A stretch of DNA of 33,818 bases from Alistipes sp. (GCA_017629145.1 JAGBXR010000045.1:1-33818), one strand, 5' to 3'. Shown: positions 17,337 to 25,506, counted from the first letter of the stretch. Made by a program: numbers and translations. The notes: generated from the letters alone by a model not told the origin.

Positions 17337-18324
17337 ATTTCTCCTGATTCTTCAGACTATTTTCCAGTGCCTCGCGCTTCTCAAACGCCTCGACGATATA
17401 CTTCACCAGACGGTGGCGCACAATGTCGCGCTTGTCGAACTCTACGATGCCTATGTCGGCTACGTTCTTCAAGGTCTCCATAGCTCGCGTCAGACCGCTG
17501 TCAGAGCGACGTGGAAGGTCAATCTGTGTAACATCGCCCGTCACGATAAACTTGGCGTTGCGACCCATACGCGTGAGGAACATCTTAATCTGCGACAGGG
17601 TAGTGTTCTGCGCCTCGTCCAGAATGACGTATGCATTGTCGAGCGTACGGCCACGCATATACGCCAGTGGCGCAATCTGTACCGTGCCCTCCTCGATATA
17701 CTTCTGCAACTTTGTCGCAGGAATCATATCGTTGAGCGCATCGTACAAAGGCTGCAAATATGGATCGAGCTTCTCTTTCATATCGCCTGGCAAAAAGCCG
17801 AGCTTCTCGCCTGCCTCGACAGCTGGACGCGTGAGGATTATGCGGCGCACCTCCTTCTCCTTCAGTGCTCTTACGGCTAATGCAATAGCCGTATAGGTCT
17901 TACCCGAGCCAGCTGGGCCTGTTGCGAAAAGCAAGTCGCACTTCTCGGCAAGTTTTACAAGTCGCTGCTGATTGATGGTGCGTGCGCGGATAATCGCTCC
18001 GTTGTTGCCATACACAATCACATCCTTATCTACGGCTGGCGGCTCGATGCTTAACTCCGTAAGACTCGATGCAAAGGCCTGTGACACAACCTCCGACGAT
18101 ATATGTCCATACTTCACGTAGTAGTCCACCAACGCGTTCATTCTGCGCTCGAAGGCTGCGACATCCGAGCGTGCGCCCAATGCCTTGATCTTCTCGCCGC
18201 GTGCCACAATTTTCACCTTGGGGCACAACTCACGCATCTGCTCGAGGTATGCATCCTGCGGGCCATACAGCTCTCGCGCGTCAACACCCTCGACTAATAT
18301 CTCTTTTGTAATCTCTTCACTCAT
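17335..18324 (-). CDS. phoH: PhoH family ATPase
   Basis: 329 residues. The C-terminal two-thirds is the PhoH NTPase: Walker A GPAGSGKTYTAIALAVRAL with Lys142, and Walker B AYVILDEAQNTT with Asp236-Glu237, then FIVTGDVTQIDLP. The N-terminal region carries KIVARGEKIKALG, typical of the KH-like part of PhoH/PhoL proteins. The family is linked to RNA handling and, for PhoL, to ribosome and YbeY function; its exact role is unsettled. It lies 23 bases downstream of an outer-membrane protein gene and upstream of pepD on the same strand. Confidence 0.93.
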   Translation of the reverse strand: MSEEITKEILVEGVDARELYGPQDAYLEQMRELCPKVKIVARGEKIKALGARSDVAAFERRMNALVDYYVKYGHISSEVVSQAFASSLTELSIEPPAVDKDVIVYGNNGAIIRARTINQQRLVKLAEKCDLLFATGPAGSGKTYTAIALAVRALKEKEVRRIILTRPAVEAGEKLGFLPGDMKEKLDPYLQPLYDALNDMIPATKLQKYIEEGTVQIAPLAYMRGRTLDNAYVILDEAQNTTLSQIKMFLTRMGRNAKFIVTGDVTQIDLPRRSDSGLTRAMETLKNVADIGIVEFDKRDIVRHRLVKYIVEAFEKREALENSLKNQEK

Positions 18325-18347
18325 ACTCTAAATCTGGATTCACTCCA

Positions 18348-18986
18348 TTAAAATAACACGGTAATACCGGCTGCAACTCTGTACGTGCGTGTCGCAAACT
18401 CCTCGCCACAGAAGTGGTTAAGCTCATCTTTGAGCGAGTGTATGTATCTCGCCTCAATTATGAAGTAGCGCGCAATCGTCACACCTACACTTGCTGCAAC
18501 GTTCCACGTCGAGTTTACTGGCCCGTACATCATCGTCTCGCTGTTTGAGGTGTACTCGCCGCGGCTCATCACCGTAAACAACGGACCGGCGCTGATGCGT
18601 ACTCTGTTGTTTGCCAGACGCAATGATGCGAAAAGCGGAATGTCCACGCCCTTGGTGCGTACGCGGTGCTCCTCGTGGCCATTAGACACATCAATCGAAC
18701 CACCCTGGTAGCTTACTTCGGTCTCGAGAGCGAAATGTTTGCCAAAAATCACTCCGATGTCGAAATGTCCCTCAAATCCGAAGCGCGTCTTAAGCGACAC
18801 ATTTTCGGTCGACACCATACTCATTCCGGTGTAGAATGCTCCGATGCCTACGCCCCACTCGGTGCGTATTTTGTGCTTTGGCTCGGATACGGGCGTGAAG
18901 CTATACTCCTGTGCCGAGGCCATTGTGGCCGTCACAAGAAGAGCAAGGCTCGTAAAAATAGCTCGTATCCAGTACTTTATCATCAT
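18348..18986 (-). CDS. Small outer-membrane beta-barrel protein (porin-family/OMP_b-brl)
   Basis: 212 residues beginning MMIKYWIRAIFTSLALLVTA, a signal peptide that ends MASAQ. The mature part has alternating hydrophobic strands (WGVGIGAFYTG, FGFEGHFDIGVIF, VDIPLFASLRL, RVAAGITVLF) and ends on Phe, typical of an 8-10-strand barrel recognised by BamA. The frame is open up to 19031, but that would run through the -7 box at 19029-19036, so ATG 18986 is the better start (18983 is also possible). Ligand and role are unknown. It is the probable first gene of the operon leading to phoH, pepD and the lipid kinase. Confidence 0.8.
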   Translation of the reverse strand: MMIKYWIRAIFTSLALLVTATMASAQEYSFTPVSEPKHKIRTEWGVGIGAFYTGMSMVSTENVSLKTRFGFEGHFDIGVIFGKHFALETEVSYQGGSIDVSNGHEEHRVRTKGVDIPLFASLRLANNRVRISAGPLFTVMSRGEYTSNSETMMYGPVNSTWNVAASVGVTIARYFIIEARYIHSLKDELNHFCGEEFATRTYRVAAGITVLF

Positions 18987-19028
18987 CAATAAATCCTTCG
19001 GTGCGAAATAGTCGCCTCCAATATCTTC

Positions 19029-19060
19029 CAAAGATACATACTTTACATAAAATAAACAAC
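19029..19060 (-). promoter_or_regulatory. Promoter of the small OMP gene (GTTG-N20-TATCTTTG)
   Basis: TATCTTTG (19036-19029, minus strand) has GTTG 20 bases upstream, three of four bases of the TTTG -33 consensus. Confidence 0.5.
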
Positions 19061-19086
19061 GATATAGGCTAAATATTTTATAAAAC

Positions 19087-19117
19087 TTTCATATTTCGAG
19101 TAAATGTAGTATCTTTG
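19087..19117 (+). promoter_or_regulatory. Promoter of der (TTTC-N19-TATCTTTG)
   Basis: TATCTTTG at 19110-19117 has a TTTC -33-like element 19 bases upstream. It lies 51 bases before ATG 19169 and is back-to-back with the promoter of the small OMP gene. Confidence 0.5.
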
Positions 19118-19168
19118 TCGCGGATTATGTATATAGCCAAGGAGTAACAAGAATATTATCAGTATATT

Positions 19169-20473
19169 ATGAGTTTGGTAGCTATCGTGGGTCGCCCTAA
19201 TGTAGGTAAGTCAACCCTCTTCAACCGTTTGGTAGGTCAGCGTCAGGCAATTGTCGATGAGACTGCAGGTACAACACGTGACCGCCACTACGGCAAAACA
19301 GATTGGAATGGTAAGGAGTTTTCAGTTATCGACACAGGTGGTTACACCGTAAATTCAGAGGATGTCTTCGAGGATGAGATTCGCCGTCAGGTGATGCTCG
19401 CTATTGAGGAGGCCGACCTTATTCTCTTCTTGGTTGAGGTGCGCACAGGTATCACCGACCTCGATATGATGATGGCCGATATCCTTCGTCGTTCAGGCAA
19501 GAAGGTGATGCTCGTTTGTAACAAGGTAGACACCTACGACCTTATCTACTACTCGCACGAGTTCCACTCGTTGGGTCTTGGTGAGCCATTCTGCATCAGC
19601 TCTATGTCTGGTAGTGGTACTGGCGATATGATGGATGCCATTCTTGCAAACCTCCCAGAGGATACATCTGCAGAGTACGATGCATCGTTGCCACGTATCA
19701 CCATCGTGGGTCGTCCTAACGTAGGTAAGTCATCAATGACCAATGCCCTCCTGGGTAAGGAGCGCAACATCGTAACCAACGTAGCAGGTACAACACGCGA
19801 TTCAATCCACACTCGCTACAATATGTACGGTATGGATTTCTACCTTGTCGACACAGCAGGTATGCGTAAGAAGGGTAAGGTAACCGAGGATTTGGAGTTC
19901 TACTCTGTGATGCGCTCAATCCGCGCTATCGAGAACTCTGATGTCTGTGTGCTTATGCTCGATGCAGAGCAGGGTATCGAGTCGCAGGATCTCAACATCC
20001 ACAACCTCATCGTTCGTAACCGCAAGGGTTGTGTTATCGTAGTGAACAAGTGGGACTTGGTCGAGAAGGACAGCAACACTATGAAGGTATGGCGTGAGTT
20101 CCTCGAGAAGAAGCTCGCTCCATTTAGCGATATTCCAATCATCTTCACATCGGTAATCAACAAGCAGCGTATCTTGGATGTTTTGCAGGCCGCAATCCGT
20201 GTGTATCAGTCACGTAAGCGTCGCATCTCTACATCGGAGCTCAACGACTTCTTCTTGCCACTTATCGAGAACTATCCTCCAGCGGCTATCAAAGGTAAGT
20301 ACATCAAGATCAAGTACGTTACACAGCTTCCAACGCCTACGCCACAGTTTGCGTTCTTCGTGAACTTGCCACAGTACATCAAGGAGTCGTACCGTCGTTT
20401 CCTTGAGAACAAGCTCCGTGAGCAGTGGGATTTTTCGGGAGTGCCAATTCAAATATACTTCCGCCAAAAATAA
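19169..20473 (+). CDS. der: Ribosome biogenesis GTPase Der (EngA)
   Basis: 434 residues with the diagnostic tandem GTPase domains. The first has P-loop [14 protein letters not shown] at residue 8, DTGG, and NKVD. The second has [14 protein letters not shown] at about 181, [12 protein letters not shown], and NKWDLV. A C-terminal KH-like domain follows (about 350-434, ending [11 protein letters not shown]). Der is essential for 50S subunit maturation. The start follows from the P-loop position. Its TAA stop codon overlaps the left end of the 127-bp repeat element. Confidence 0.97.
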   Translation: MSLVAIVGRPNVGKSTLFNRLVGQRQAIVDETAGTTRDRHYGKTDWNGKEFSVIDTGGYTVNSEDVFEDEIRRQVMLAIEEADLILFLVEVRTGITDLDMMMADILRRSGKKVMLVCNKVDTYDLIYYSHEFHSLGLGEPFCISSMSGSGTGDMMDAILANLPEDTSAEYDASLPRITIVGRPNVGKSSMTNALLGKERNIVTNVAGTTRDSIHTRYNMYGMDFYLVDTAGMRKKGKVTEDLEFYSVMRSIRAIENSDVCVLMLDAEQGIESQDLNIHNLIVRNRKGCVIVVNKWDLVEKDSNTMKVWREFLEKKLAPFSDIPIIFTSVINKQRILDVLQAAIRVYQSRKRRISTSELNDFFLPLIENYPPAAIKGKYIKIKYVTQLPTPTPQFAFFVNLPQYIKESYRRFLENKLREQWDFSGVPIQIYFRQK

Positions 20474-20598
20474 TTTGTTGTGATAGTGGCGCTCCTTCGC
20501 CACCTCAATCCAAAGAGCGAATGGGAAATACCTCAAGTATATCCCATCCGCTCTTTCTCTTTATCGGCGGCAAATTAGCACCACTCTGACAACAAATT
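20472..20598 (+). repeat. 127-bp hairpin element, copy 1 (terminal inverted repeats)
   Basis: The ends are perfect 10-bp inverted repeats (AATTTGTTGT at 20472-20481, ACAACAAATT at 20589-20598). Inside are a 6-bp hairpin (20486-20491 with 20498-20503) and a 15-bp stem with one mismatch (20512-20526 with 20542-20556), extended by ATAC/GTAT in its loop and followed by a T-rich stretch. Copy 2 at 29827-29953 has the same length and only three base differences. The left end overlaps the TAA of der. It may act as der's terminator and may also be a MITE-like or REP-like element. Confidence 0.8.
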
Positions 20599-20783
20599 TG
20601 GGTGTGCAGGTGGGTAGGTGGTGAATTAGGGAGATTAGGGAAGTTAGGGAAAATATGGAGATTAGGGAATTTAATGAGTTTAAGGAAATTAATGAATATA
20701 GGGATGTTAAGGAATGTGAGAGCCTTCCAAAGGCGCGCAAGCCCTCCCTAAATTCCCTTAGCTCCCATCTCCAGCCTCCATCA
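20599..20783. repeat. Purine-rich TTAGGG-like tract plus inverted GCGCGC-core repeat unit
   Basis: This gene-free stretch after the 127-bp element begins with G-rich, mildly telomere-like runs (GATTAGGGAAGTTAGGG) and degenerate GGAATTTAA-type units to about 20715. It then switches strand bias to one unit CCAAAGGCGCGCAAGCCCTC followed by CTAAATTCCCTTAGC. The same family occurs at 29954-30180 and 32905-33185. No convincing gene was found in it. Confidence 0.65.
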
Positions 20784-20818
20784 CAAAAAAAACGACCCTC
20801 CGATGAATCGGAGAGTCG
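20784..20818 (-). terminator. Terminator of the threonine dehydrogenase gene
   Basis: A stem (20793-20804 with 20807-20818, one mismatch, effective TGAA loop) is followed on the minus strand by eight T residues, 24 bases after the stop codon. Confidence 0.85.
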
Positions 20819-20842
20819 CTCGACTATTAGTTCGTAGAACAA

Positions 20843-21787
20843 TTAAAGGTTCTTCTTGCGAACAGCCTCCAACATATCTACTGTCATAGACTCCAAGTCC
20901 CACTGTGGCTTCCAGCCCCACTCCTCGCGTGCGCAAGTGTCGTCCAAAGAGTTAGGCCAACTGCGTGAGATAACATCCTTAACTGGGTCTACGTTGTACT
21001 CCATCTGGAAACCAGGTACGTGGCGCTCAACAACCTCGCGGATGATCTCTGGAGTGAAGCTCATAGCAGCGATGTTGAATGAGTTGCGGTGCTTAAGCTT
21101 TGCAGGGTCAGCCTCCATAAGCTCTACTGTTGCACGCAATGCATCTGGCATATACATCATATCCATATATACATCTGGAGCGATGTTACATACGAACTTG
21201 TTACCCTTAACAGCCTCATAGTAGATCTCTACTGCATAGTCGGTAGTACCGCCACCAGGAAGAGTTACGTTAGAGATGATACCTGGGAAGCGTACCGAAC
21301 GAGTATCTACACCGAAACGTGAGTGGTAGTAGTTAGACAAAAGCTCACCAGTTACCTTGCAAACACCATAGATAGTGTTAGGCTGCATAACAGTGTCCTG
21401 TGGAGTCTTGTCACGTGGGAAGTCACCACCGAAAGCACCGATAGAGCTGGGAGTGAAGACTGCGCAGTTCTTCTCGCGTGCGATCTCCAAAGAGTTCTCC
21501 AATGCGCCCATATTGATGCGCATAGCCAACTGAGGGTTCTTCTCGCCAGTTGCTGAAAGGAGTGCAACGAGGTTGAAGATTGAGTCGATCTTGTACTTAT
21601 CTACAAGCTCGGCATACTGCTTTGCGTCGAGGGCATCGAGAGACTCGAATGGGCCAGCCTCAGCCAATACAGCATTGTGTTTAACATCGGTAGCAACAAC
21701 GTTTGATGCACCGTAGATTGAGCGAAGATATGGTACCAACTCAGATCCAATCTGACCACCGGCACCCACAACAAGAATACGCTTCAT
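20843..21787 (-). CDS. tdh: SDR-type L-threonine 3-dehydrogenase (NAD-dependent epimerase/dehydratase family)
   Basis: 314 residues. The N-terminal Rossmann motif is VVGAGGQIGSELVPYL. The SDR catalytic set is Ser114/Ser115 and Tyr140-x3-Lys144 (NTIYGVCK). The segments NLVALLSATGEKNPQLA, RSVRFPGIIS and LPGGGTTDYAVEIYYEA are typical of the short-chain L-threonine dehydrogenase branch, which oxidises threonine to 2-amino-3-ketobutyrate with NAD+. The usual partner, 2-amino-3-ketobutyrate CoA ligase (kbl), is not in the window. The alternative is a UDP-sugar epimerase, which I consider less likely. The gene is monocistronic with its own terminator. Confidence 0.85.
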   Translation of the reverse strand: MKRILVVGAGGQIGSELVPYLRSIYGASNVVATDVKHNAVLAEAGPFESLDALDAKQYAELVDKYKIDSIFNLVALLSATGEKNPQLAMRINMGALENSLEIAREKNCAVFTPSSIGAFGGDFPRDKTPQDTVMQPNTIYGVCKVTGELLSNYYHSRFGVDTRSVRFPGIISNVTLPGGGTTDYAVEIYYEAVKGNKFVCNIAPDVYMDMMYMPDALRATVELMEADPAKLKHRNSFNIAAMSFTPEIIREVVERHVPGFQMEYNVDPVKDVISRSWPNSLDDTCAREEWGWKPQWDLESMTVDMLEAVRKKNL

Positions 21788-21879
21788 TGTTTAAGGTTAT
21801 CGTTAATTAAAAATGTTTAGGTTCACACTCTAATTCGCGCCAATTGCTGTCTCTATAATAACACTTGCGGAATCAAGTA

Positions 21880-21887
21880 CAAAAGTA
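21880..21887 (-). promoter_or_regulatory. Possible -7 box (TACTTTTG) for tdh
   Basis: On the minus strand TACTTTTG fits TAnnTTTG, 92 bases before the tdh start. No -33 match at the proper distance, so it is tentative. Confidence 0.35.
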
Positions 21888-21980
21888 CATAAAATTTACA
21901 AATTTGGAACATCTCGGCGCACTTTTTTTATTTTTTTCAGCTTTTTGCCCTCTTCGGCCGATGATATATCGAAAAAGTGT

Positions 21981-21988
21981 TACCTTTG
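21981..21988 (+). promoter_or_regulatory. -7 box (TACCTTTG) for the yqaA-family gene
   Basis: TACCTTTG ends 16 bases before ATG 22005, implying a very short leader of about 10 bases. Its position argues against starts upstream in the same frame. Confidence 0.45.
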
Positions 21989-22004
21989 TACAACTTCGAA
22001 GGCT

Positions 22005-22454
22005 ATGGAATCACTTCTCGACTATGGATATTTGGGCCTCTTCGTAGGCTCGTTTCTCGCAGCTACGGTCTTCCCGTTCAGCTCGGATGTTCTGCTTGTA
22101 GGTATGCTGCTTGCAGGTGGCAACCCTGTGGCTACGGTTATTGTCGCTACGGCTGGCAACTGGCTCGGAGGTCTTACATCCTATTGGGTGGGATGGCTCG
22201 GTAAGATGGAGTGGCTCGAGAGGTGGTTTCGTGTGCGTCACGAGACGCTGCAACGCCACCGCACGAAGGTCGAGAGGTGGGGTGCACTGCTTGCGCTGAT
22301 GACCTGGCTGCCGTTTGTTGGCGATCTGTTTGCTATAGTTCTCGGATTCTATAAAGCCCCCTTTATCCCTTCAGCATTATGGATGCTTGTGGGCAAAGGA
22401 GGCCGATTTATCGTCTGGACACTTCTCTACGTCCTGTTGGGTATAGCGCTATAG
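22005..22454 (+). CDS. YqaA family (DedA/SNARE-associated-like) membrane protein
   Basis: 149 residues. MESLLDYGYLGLFVGSFLAATVFPFSSDVLL and GGNPVATVIVATAGNWLGGLTSYWVG are hallmarks of the YqaA branch of DedA-like inner-membrane proteins. A charged cytosolic loop (about 63-85) and two more hydrophobic segments follow. DedA-family proteins are implicated in lipid-carrier flipping and membrane homeostasis; the YqaA branch is not well characterised. The start at 22005 is set by the -7 box just upstream. Its last six bases overlap the last six bases of the convergent ispE gene. Confidence 0.88.
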   Translation: MESLLDYGYLGLFVGSFLAATVFPFSSDVLLVGMLLAGGNPVATVIVATAGNWLGGLTSYWVGWLGKMEWLERWFRVRHETLQRHRTKVERWGALLALMTWLPFVGDLFAIVLGFYKAPFIPSALWMLVGKGGRFIVWTLLYVLLGIAL

Positions 22455-23261
22455 CTGCTCAACGTGGAGGAACGTATCCTCCGATAGCTCGATGCGAGGC
22501 TCTTTGTCGTAAAGAGCAAATAGCGCAGAGCCCGAGCCCGACATCGAAGCATAGAGAGCTCCGCTCCGTATAAGCATATCTTTGAGCTCGGCAATGCGTG
22601 GATGCGCTGCGAATATGTGCGGCTCGAAATCGTTGACTATCCTTCCCTGCCACTCATCTATTGGACGTGCAACAAGCTCCGTAAGGCTCACCGCCGGCAC
22701 CGTTGGTTTCACACCGCTGTAGGCCTCGGCAGTAGAGACTCCCTCGTTGGGCTTAACGACTACGAGCCATCGTCCCTCGAGGTCGAGCTCTGCTGCGGTC
22801 ATTATCTCGCCACGACCCGTACATAGCTGCGCAGTGTTGTATACGAAGAATGGGGTATCGCTGCCTAACTCTGCGGCGAGTGACGATAGGGTAGGCTTGT
22901 TGAGACCCAAATCGTACACCTCGTTAATGCCGACAATCGTTGCTGTAGCGTCCGACGATCCTCCGCCCAGTCCTGCTCCAAACGGCACGCGCTTGTCGAG
23001 CGAGAGCTTTACGCCACCTATGCCATAACGCTCCTGCATTAGCTTTGCGGCACGCACCATAAGGTTGCGTTCGGGTGGGCAGTCCACGACGATGCCCTGC
23101 TGCAAGAACTCTATGTCGCTACCTTCGATGCGCTCTACGCCTACAACGTCGTATAGCCCCTTGACGGGTAGCATTATCGTCTCCAGTTCGTGATAGCCAT
23201 CCTCTCTCTTGCGTATAACGTGCAAACCGAGGTTTATCTTACAGTTAGCCTTGATTATCAT
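22449..23261 (-). CDS. ispE: 4-diphosphocytidyl-2-C-methyl-D-erythritol kinase (IspE)
   Basis: 270 residues of the GHMP kinase fold, acting in the non-mevalonate (MEP) isoprenoid pathway: it phosphorylates CDP-methylerythritol with ATP. Visible features are the N-terminal KANCKINLGLHV (Lys8), the ATP loop PFGAGLGGGSSDATA at 94-108, and SDTPFFV with the catalytic Asp at 135. The frame is open to 23294, but that would overlap the upstream gene, and MIIKANCKINL is the standard N-terminus. It lies 13 bases downstream of the zinc-ribbon/CD225 gene, so the two are probably one operon, and overlaps yqaA tail-to-tail. Confidence 0.95.
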   Translation of the reverse strand: MIIKANCKINLGLHVIRKREDGYHELETIMLPVKGLYDVVGVERIEGSDIEFLQQGIVVDCPPERNLMVRAAKLMQERYGIGGVKLSLDKRVPFGAGLGGGSSDATATIVGINEVYDLGLNKPTLSSLAAELGSDTPFFVYNTAQLCTGRGEIMTAAELDLEGRWLVVVKPNEGVSTAEAYSGVKPTVPAVSLTELVARPIDEWQGRIVNDFEPHIFAAHPRIAELKDMLIRSGALYASMSGSGSALFALYDKEPRIELSEDTFLHVEQL

Positions 23262-23274
23262 ACGAGTCGAGGGT

Positions 23275-23628
23275 TTAGAACGAGAGTACCGCAATAAAGA
23301 GCAGGAGGTATATGCAGAGCAGTATCAACGCGATGTATATCGCAATCTTGGCAAAGCGGCGTGCATTACGGCCATAGAGCTCTGCACTCGCTGCATCGCC
23401 TGCCGACCACTTCTCGTCCGACTTGACGTGATAGTACAACGACATAAGACCCAGCGGCCAGAAGATAATGATGGCTATGACCAGGCGTGCGAGGCTGTTG
23501 TATGGGTTGCTACCTCTCGCCGCCCTTGTGTTATGTTCGGCTATGCCCATATGAAAACCGCAATGTGGGCAGTGTATGAGAGTTGAGGCCACCAAGCCTC
23601 CGCACTCGGGACAAGTTCGTGCTGTCAT
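23275..23628 (-). CDS. Zinc-ribbon plus CD225/dispanin-domain small membrane protein
   Basis: 117 residues. The N-terminus MTARTCPECGGL..IHCPHCGFH is a four-cysteine zinc ribbon. It is followed by two hydrophobic helices (about 45-63 and 93-115) that frame YHVKSDEKWSAGDAASAELYGRNARR. That layout matches the CD225/dispanin (interferon-induced transmembrane-like) domain, where the short cytosolic loop contains the KWxxGD motif. In bacteria the function is unknown. A -7 box TATCTTTG precedes it, and ispE follows after 13 bases. Confidence 0.8.
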   Translation of the reverse strand: MTARTCPECGGLVASTLIHCPHCGFHMGIAEHNTRAARGSNPYNSLARLVIAIIIFWPLGLMSLYYHVKSDEKWSAGDAASAELYGRNARRFAKIAIYIALILLCIYLLLFIAVLSF

Positions 23629-23653
23629 AGGCTTACATCATAATTAGCTAAAA

Positions 23654-23661
23654 CAAAGATA
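23654..23661 (-). promoter_or_regulatory. -7 box (TATCTTTG) for the CD225-ispE operon
   Basis: TATCTTTG on the minus strand lies 25 bases before the start. A CTTG lies 18 bases further upstream, slightly short of normal spacing. Confidence 0.45.
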
Positions 23662-23731
23662 CAAAGAATTTCGCATATTCAAGCAGTCATAGACATAATA
23701 GTTTGTTGAGAGGATAAATTTTATCTAAATA

Positions 23732-23763
23732 TTTGCAAAATCGAAATCATTTCGCTATCTTTG
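23732..23763 (+). promoter_or_regulatory. Consensus promoter of the small unknown gene (TTTG-N20-TATCTTTG)
   Basis: TTTG at 23732-23735 and TATCTTTG at 23756-23763 are separated by exactly 20 bases, the best-matching plus-strand promoter in the window. It lies 31 bases before ATG 23795. Confidence 0.65.
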
Positions 23764-23794
23764 CCTAAAGCAAAATCTAATAAACAGATATATT

Positions 23795-24079
23795 ATGGCA
23801 AATTTGAGAATTTTGAAGAAGGAGATCGACTACCGCTTGGAGGAGTTCGTCTTTGATTGCGAGATGGCTGCTTTCGTTCAGCCTAACAAGGAGGAGGCTA
23901 TCGTTGAGCTTATGCAGAAGAGCTTAGAGTTGCGCAACGCACTCTACTGCAAGGCTAACAATCCTGCAGAGCCAAAGAACCGTTCATTGGTGAAGAAGCA
24001 CTATGCTGCTCTTCGTCGCGATATGGTGTCAAGCTTCGCTTCGTTGTTTGCTGACTTGAGCGGTGTTTGCAATCAGTAG
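23795..24079 (+). CDS. Small hypothetical protein (94 residues)
   Basis: I do not recognise the family. The protein is a soluble-looking, probably all-helical 94-residue chain (MANLRILKKEIDYRLEEFVF, then QPNKEEAIVELMQKSLELRN) with no signal peptide, membrane segment or metal site. It has one Cys pair (FDCEM, LYCKA) and a Cys near the end. A consensus promoter sits just upstream and a strong terminator just downstream, so it is a monocistronic real gene and probably well expressed. Its codon use resembles that of der and the RluB-like gene (highly expressed style). Confidence 0.85.
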   Translation: MANLRILKKEIDYRLEEFVFDCEMAAFVQPNKEEAIVELMQKSLELRNALYCKANNPAEPKNRSLVKKHYAALRRDMVSSFASLFADLSGVCNQ

Positions 24080-24101
24080 TCATCTACCTTATGATGATAT
24101 G

Positions 24102-24126
24102 GGCTGTCCGAGGGGCAGCCTTTTTT
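24102..24126 (+). terminator. Terminator of the 94-residue protein gene
   Basis: An 8-bp stem (24102-24109 with 24113-24120, one G-U pair) with loop GAG is followed by TTTTTT. Confidence 0.9.
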
Positions 24127-24202
24127 GTTGCTCGAGGCTTGCGCCCGAGAGTAATATAGGCTGCGAGGTATAGCGTCGCTACGTTGTATACCTATAATAA
24201 GA

Positions 24203-24238
24203 ATGGGGTTGCCTGCACACACGCAAGAACAACCCCAT
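24203..24238 (-). terminator. Terminator of the ureohydrolase-nhaA-FKBP operon
   Basis: A perfect 9-bp inverted repeat (24203-24211 with 24230-24238) with an 18-nt loop lies 22 bases beyond the FKBP stop codon. On the minus strand the next bases are T/A-rich (TCTTATTATAGG). A further 7-bp inverted repeat (24166-24172 with 24187-24193) lies beyond it. Confidence 0.6.
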
Positions 24239-24259
24239 ATGTTTGTCTGAAGGCCTCTG

Positions 24260-25453
24260 TTACTGCTTCTTCGTAGGCTGTGCTGGAGCTACAACCTTGC
24301 CAGCTGAAGGGCTCTCCTTCTTCTTCATAGGCACGATTGCCGATGGCTTAAGCTTATCCTCGGCTACGTGCTTTACATCTACGAGGGTGATGTTGAGTAC
24401 CAAAGCCTCGTTTGGGTGAGCATAGCGGTTGCCACGCTCGCCATAGCCCAACGATGCTGGGAGCCATACGGTGATGTTACCGCCCTCGCCAATGAGCTGC
24501 AATGCCTGCTTTGCACCGTCAATCATAAACTGACCAACAGGGATTGATGGCTCGAGAGTAGATGCGTAGTTCTTATCCAAAAGCTCGAGACGTGCGTTAC
24601 GTGTAGAGTCGTCGAGTTTCTTGTCTTTGAGCGTCTCGGCCTTGCGCTTGAGGATATCCTGTGCGCGCTTATCGGTAGACTCAACCAACGTACCGCGACG
24701 TGTGAGAAGCTCGAAACGGAAGGTTACGGTGTCGCGTGTGCTTGTGGGACGAAGCTCGCTACCAGTTGCATTGATGCGGTAGTAGAGGGTCTTGTCGCCC
24801 TGGGTGAATGTCTCGACGCCAGGCATCTGGGCAACCTTTGCCAACCACGCCTCCGAGAGCTCCTTCTCGTATGCTGGAAGCTCGCTGCGGAAATAGTTCG
24901 TAAGGATAGGGGTGATATCCTTCTGCTTGACAGGCATCAATGAGTCAATATCGGCAATGCTCGTCACCTGCTTGCAATCCTCCATTGCGCGGAACATCCA
25001 GTAGGTGTTGATAGGGGCGAGTGTGTTGCGCAGGTAGTTAGCCATATCGCAACCCAAAATCTCGGTTACGCGCTCACGTGTGAACTCTGCGTTGAACACC
25101 TCGGGAAGCTCCTTGCTACCCATACGCTTTGCCATAGTGTGAGGACGTGCCTGCTCGTTGTTGAAGCGCTCCATAAGTGCGCTGTTCTCTGCCAGACGCT
25201 CACGCTCCACGATAGGCATAGCGAGCTCCTTGGCTATAGCCTCGCTAACGGCATCGATATCGATACCCAAATCACCATTCTGAAGCTTAATACCCAGACC
25301 GAGGTTCATACCCATAGCGTATGAGAGTGTGTCGAACTCGGCCTCGCTATCGCTGTAGATGCGGTGGTTGTTACTCTCGCAATAGTAGACTTTGCTGTTG
25401 TTACAAGCCGTAGCAGCAATTACAAGTGCAACGGCAATCAAGATTCTCTTCAT
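24260..25453 (-). CDS. FKBP-type peptidyl-prolyl isomerase lipoprotein with an insertion
   Basis: 397 residues with lipoprotein signal (MKRILIAVALVIAATAC, Cys17). The N-terminal part has DTLSYAMGMNLGLGIK and a helical FKBP_N-like dimerisation region (to about 225). The FKBP catalytic domain spans about 238-356, with VTFRFELLTRRG and GEGGNITVWLPASLGYGERG. Between them lies an unusual charged insertion of about 35 residues where FKBPs normally have the DGTVFDSS bulge. The last 40 residues are Lys/Pro-rich. The frame is open upstream to 25618, but that would overlap the next gene and lose the signal peptide. It would act as a periplasmic or surface folding factor; the missing bulge residues raise doubt about isomerase activity. 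It lies 53 bases downstream of a second FKBP gene. Confidence 0.82.
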   Translation of the reverse strand: MKRILIAVALVIAATACNNSKVYYCESNNHRIYSDSEAEFDTLSYAMGMNLGLGIKLQNGDLGIDIDAVSEAIAKELAMPIVERERLAENSALMERFNNEQARPHTMAKRMGSKELPEVFNAEFTRERVTEILGCDMANYLRNTLAPINTYWMFRAMEDCKQVTSIADIDSLMPVKQKDITPILTNYFRSELPAYEKELSEAWLAKVAQMPGVETFTQGDKTLYYRINATGSELRPTSTRDTVTFRFELLTRRGTLVESTDKRAQDILKRKAETLKDKKLDDSTRNARLELLDKNYASTLEPSIPVGQFMIDGAKQALQLIGEGGNITVWLPASLGYGERGNRYAHPNEALVLNITLVDVKHVAEDKLKPSAIVPMKKKESPSAGKVVAPAQPTKKQ

Positions 25454-25506
25454 CGATTTGTTGAATTTACTATTAATTAATATATATATATTGTCTCGGG
25501 TTTGTG

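Noticed and set aside
24166-24193. Hairpin considered as part of an RNA gene or riboswitch
   Set aside because: Only a 7-bp stem lies between two converging operons, with no cloverleaf or conserved riboswitch core.
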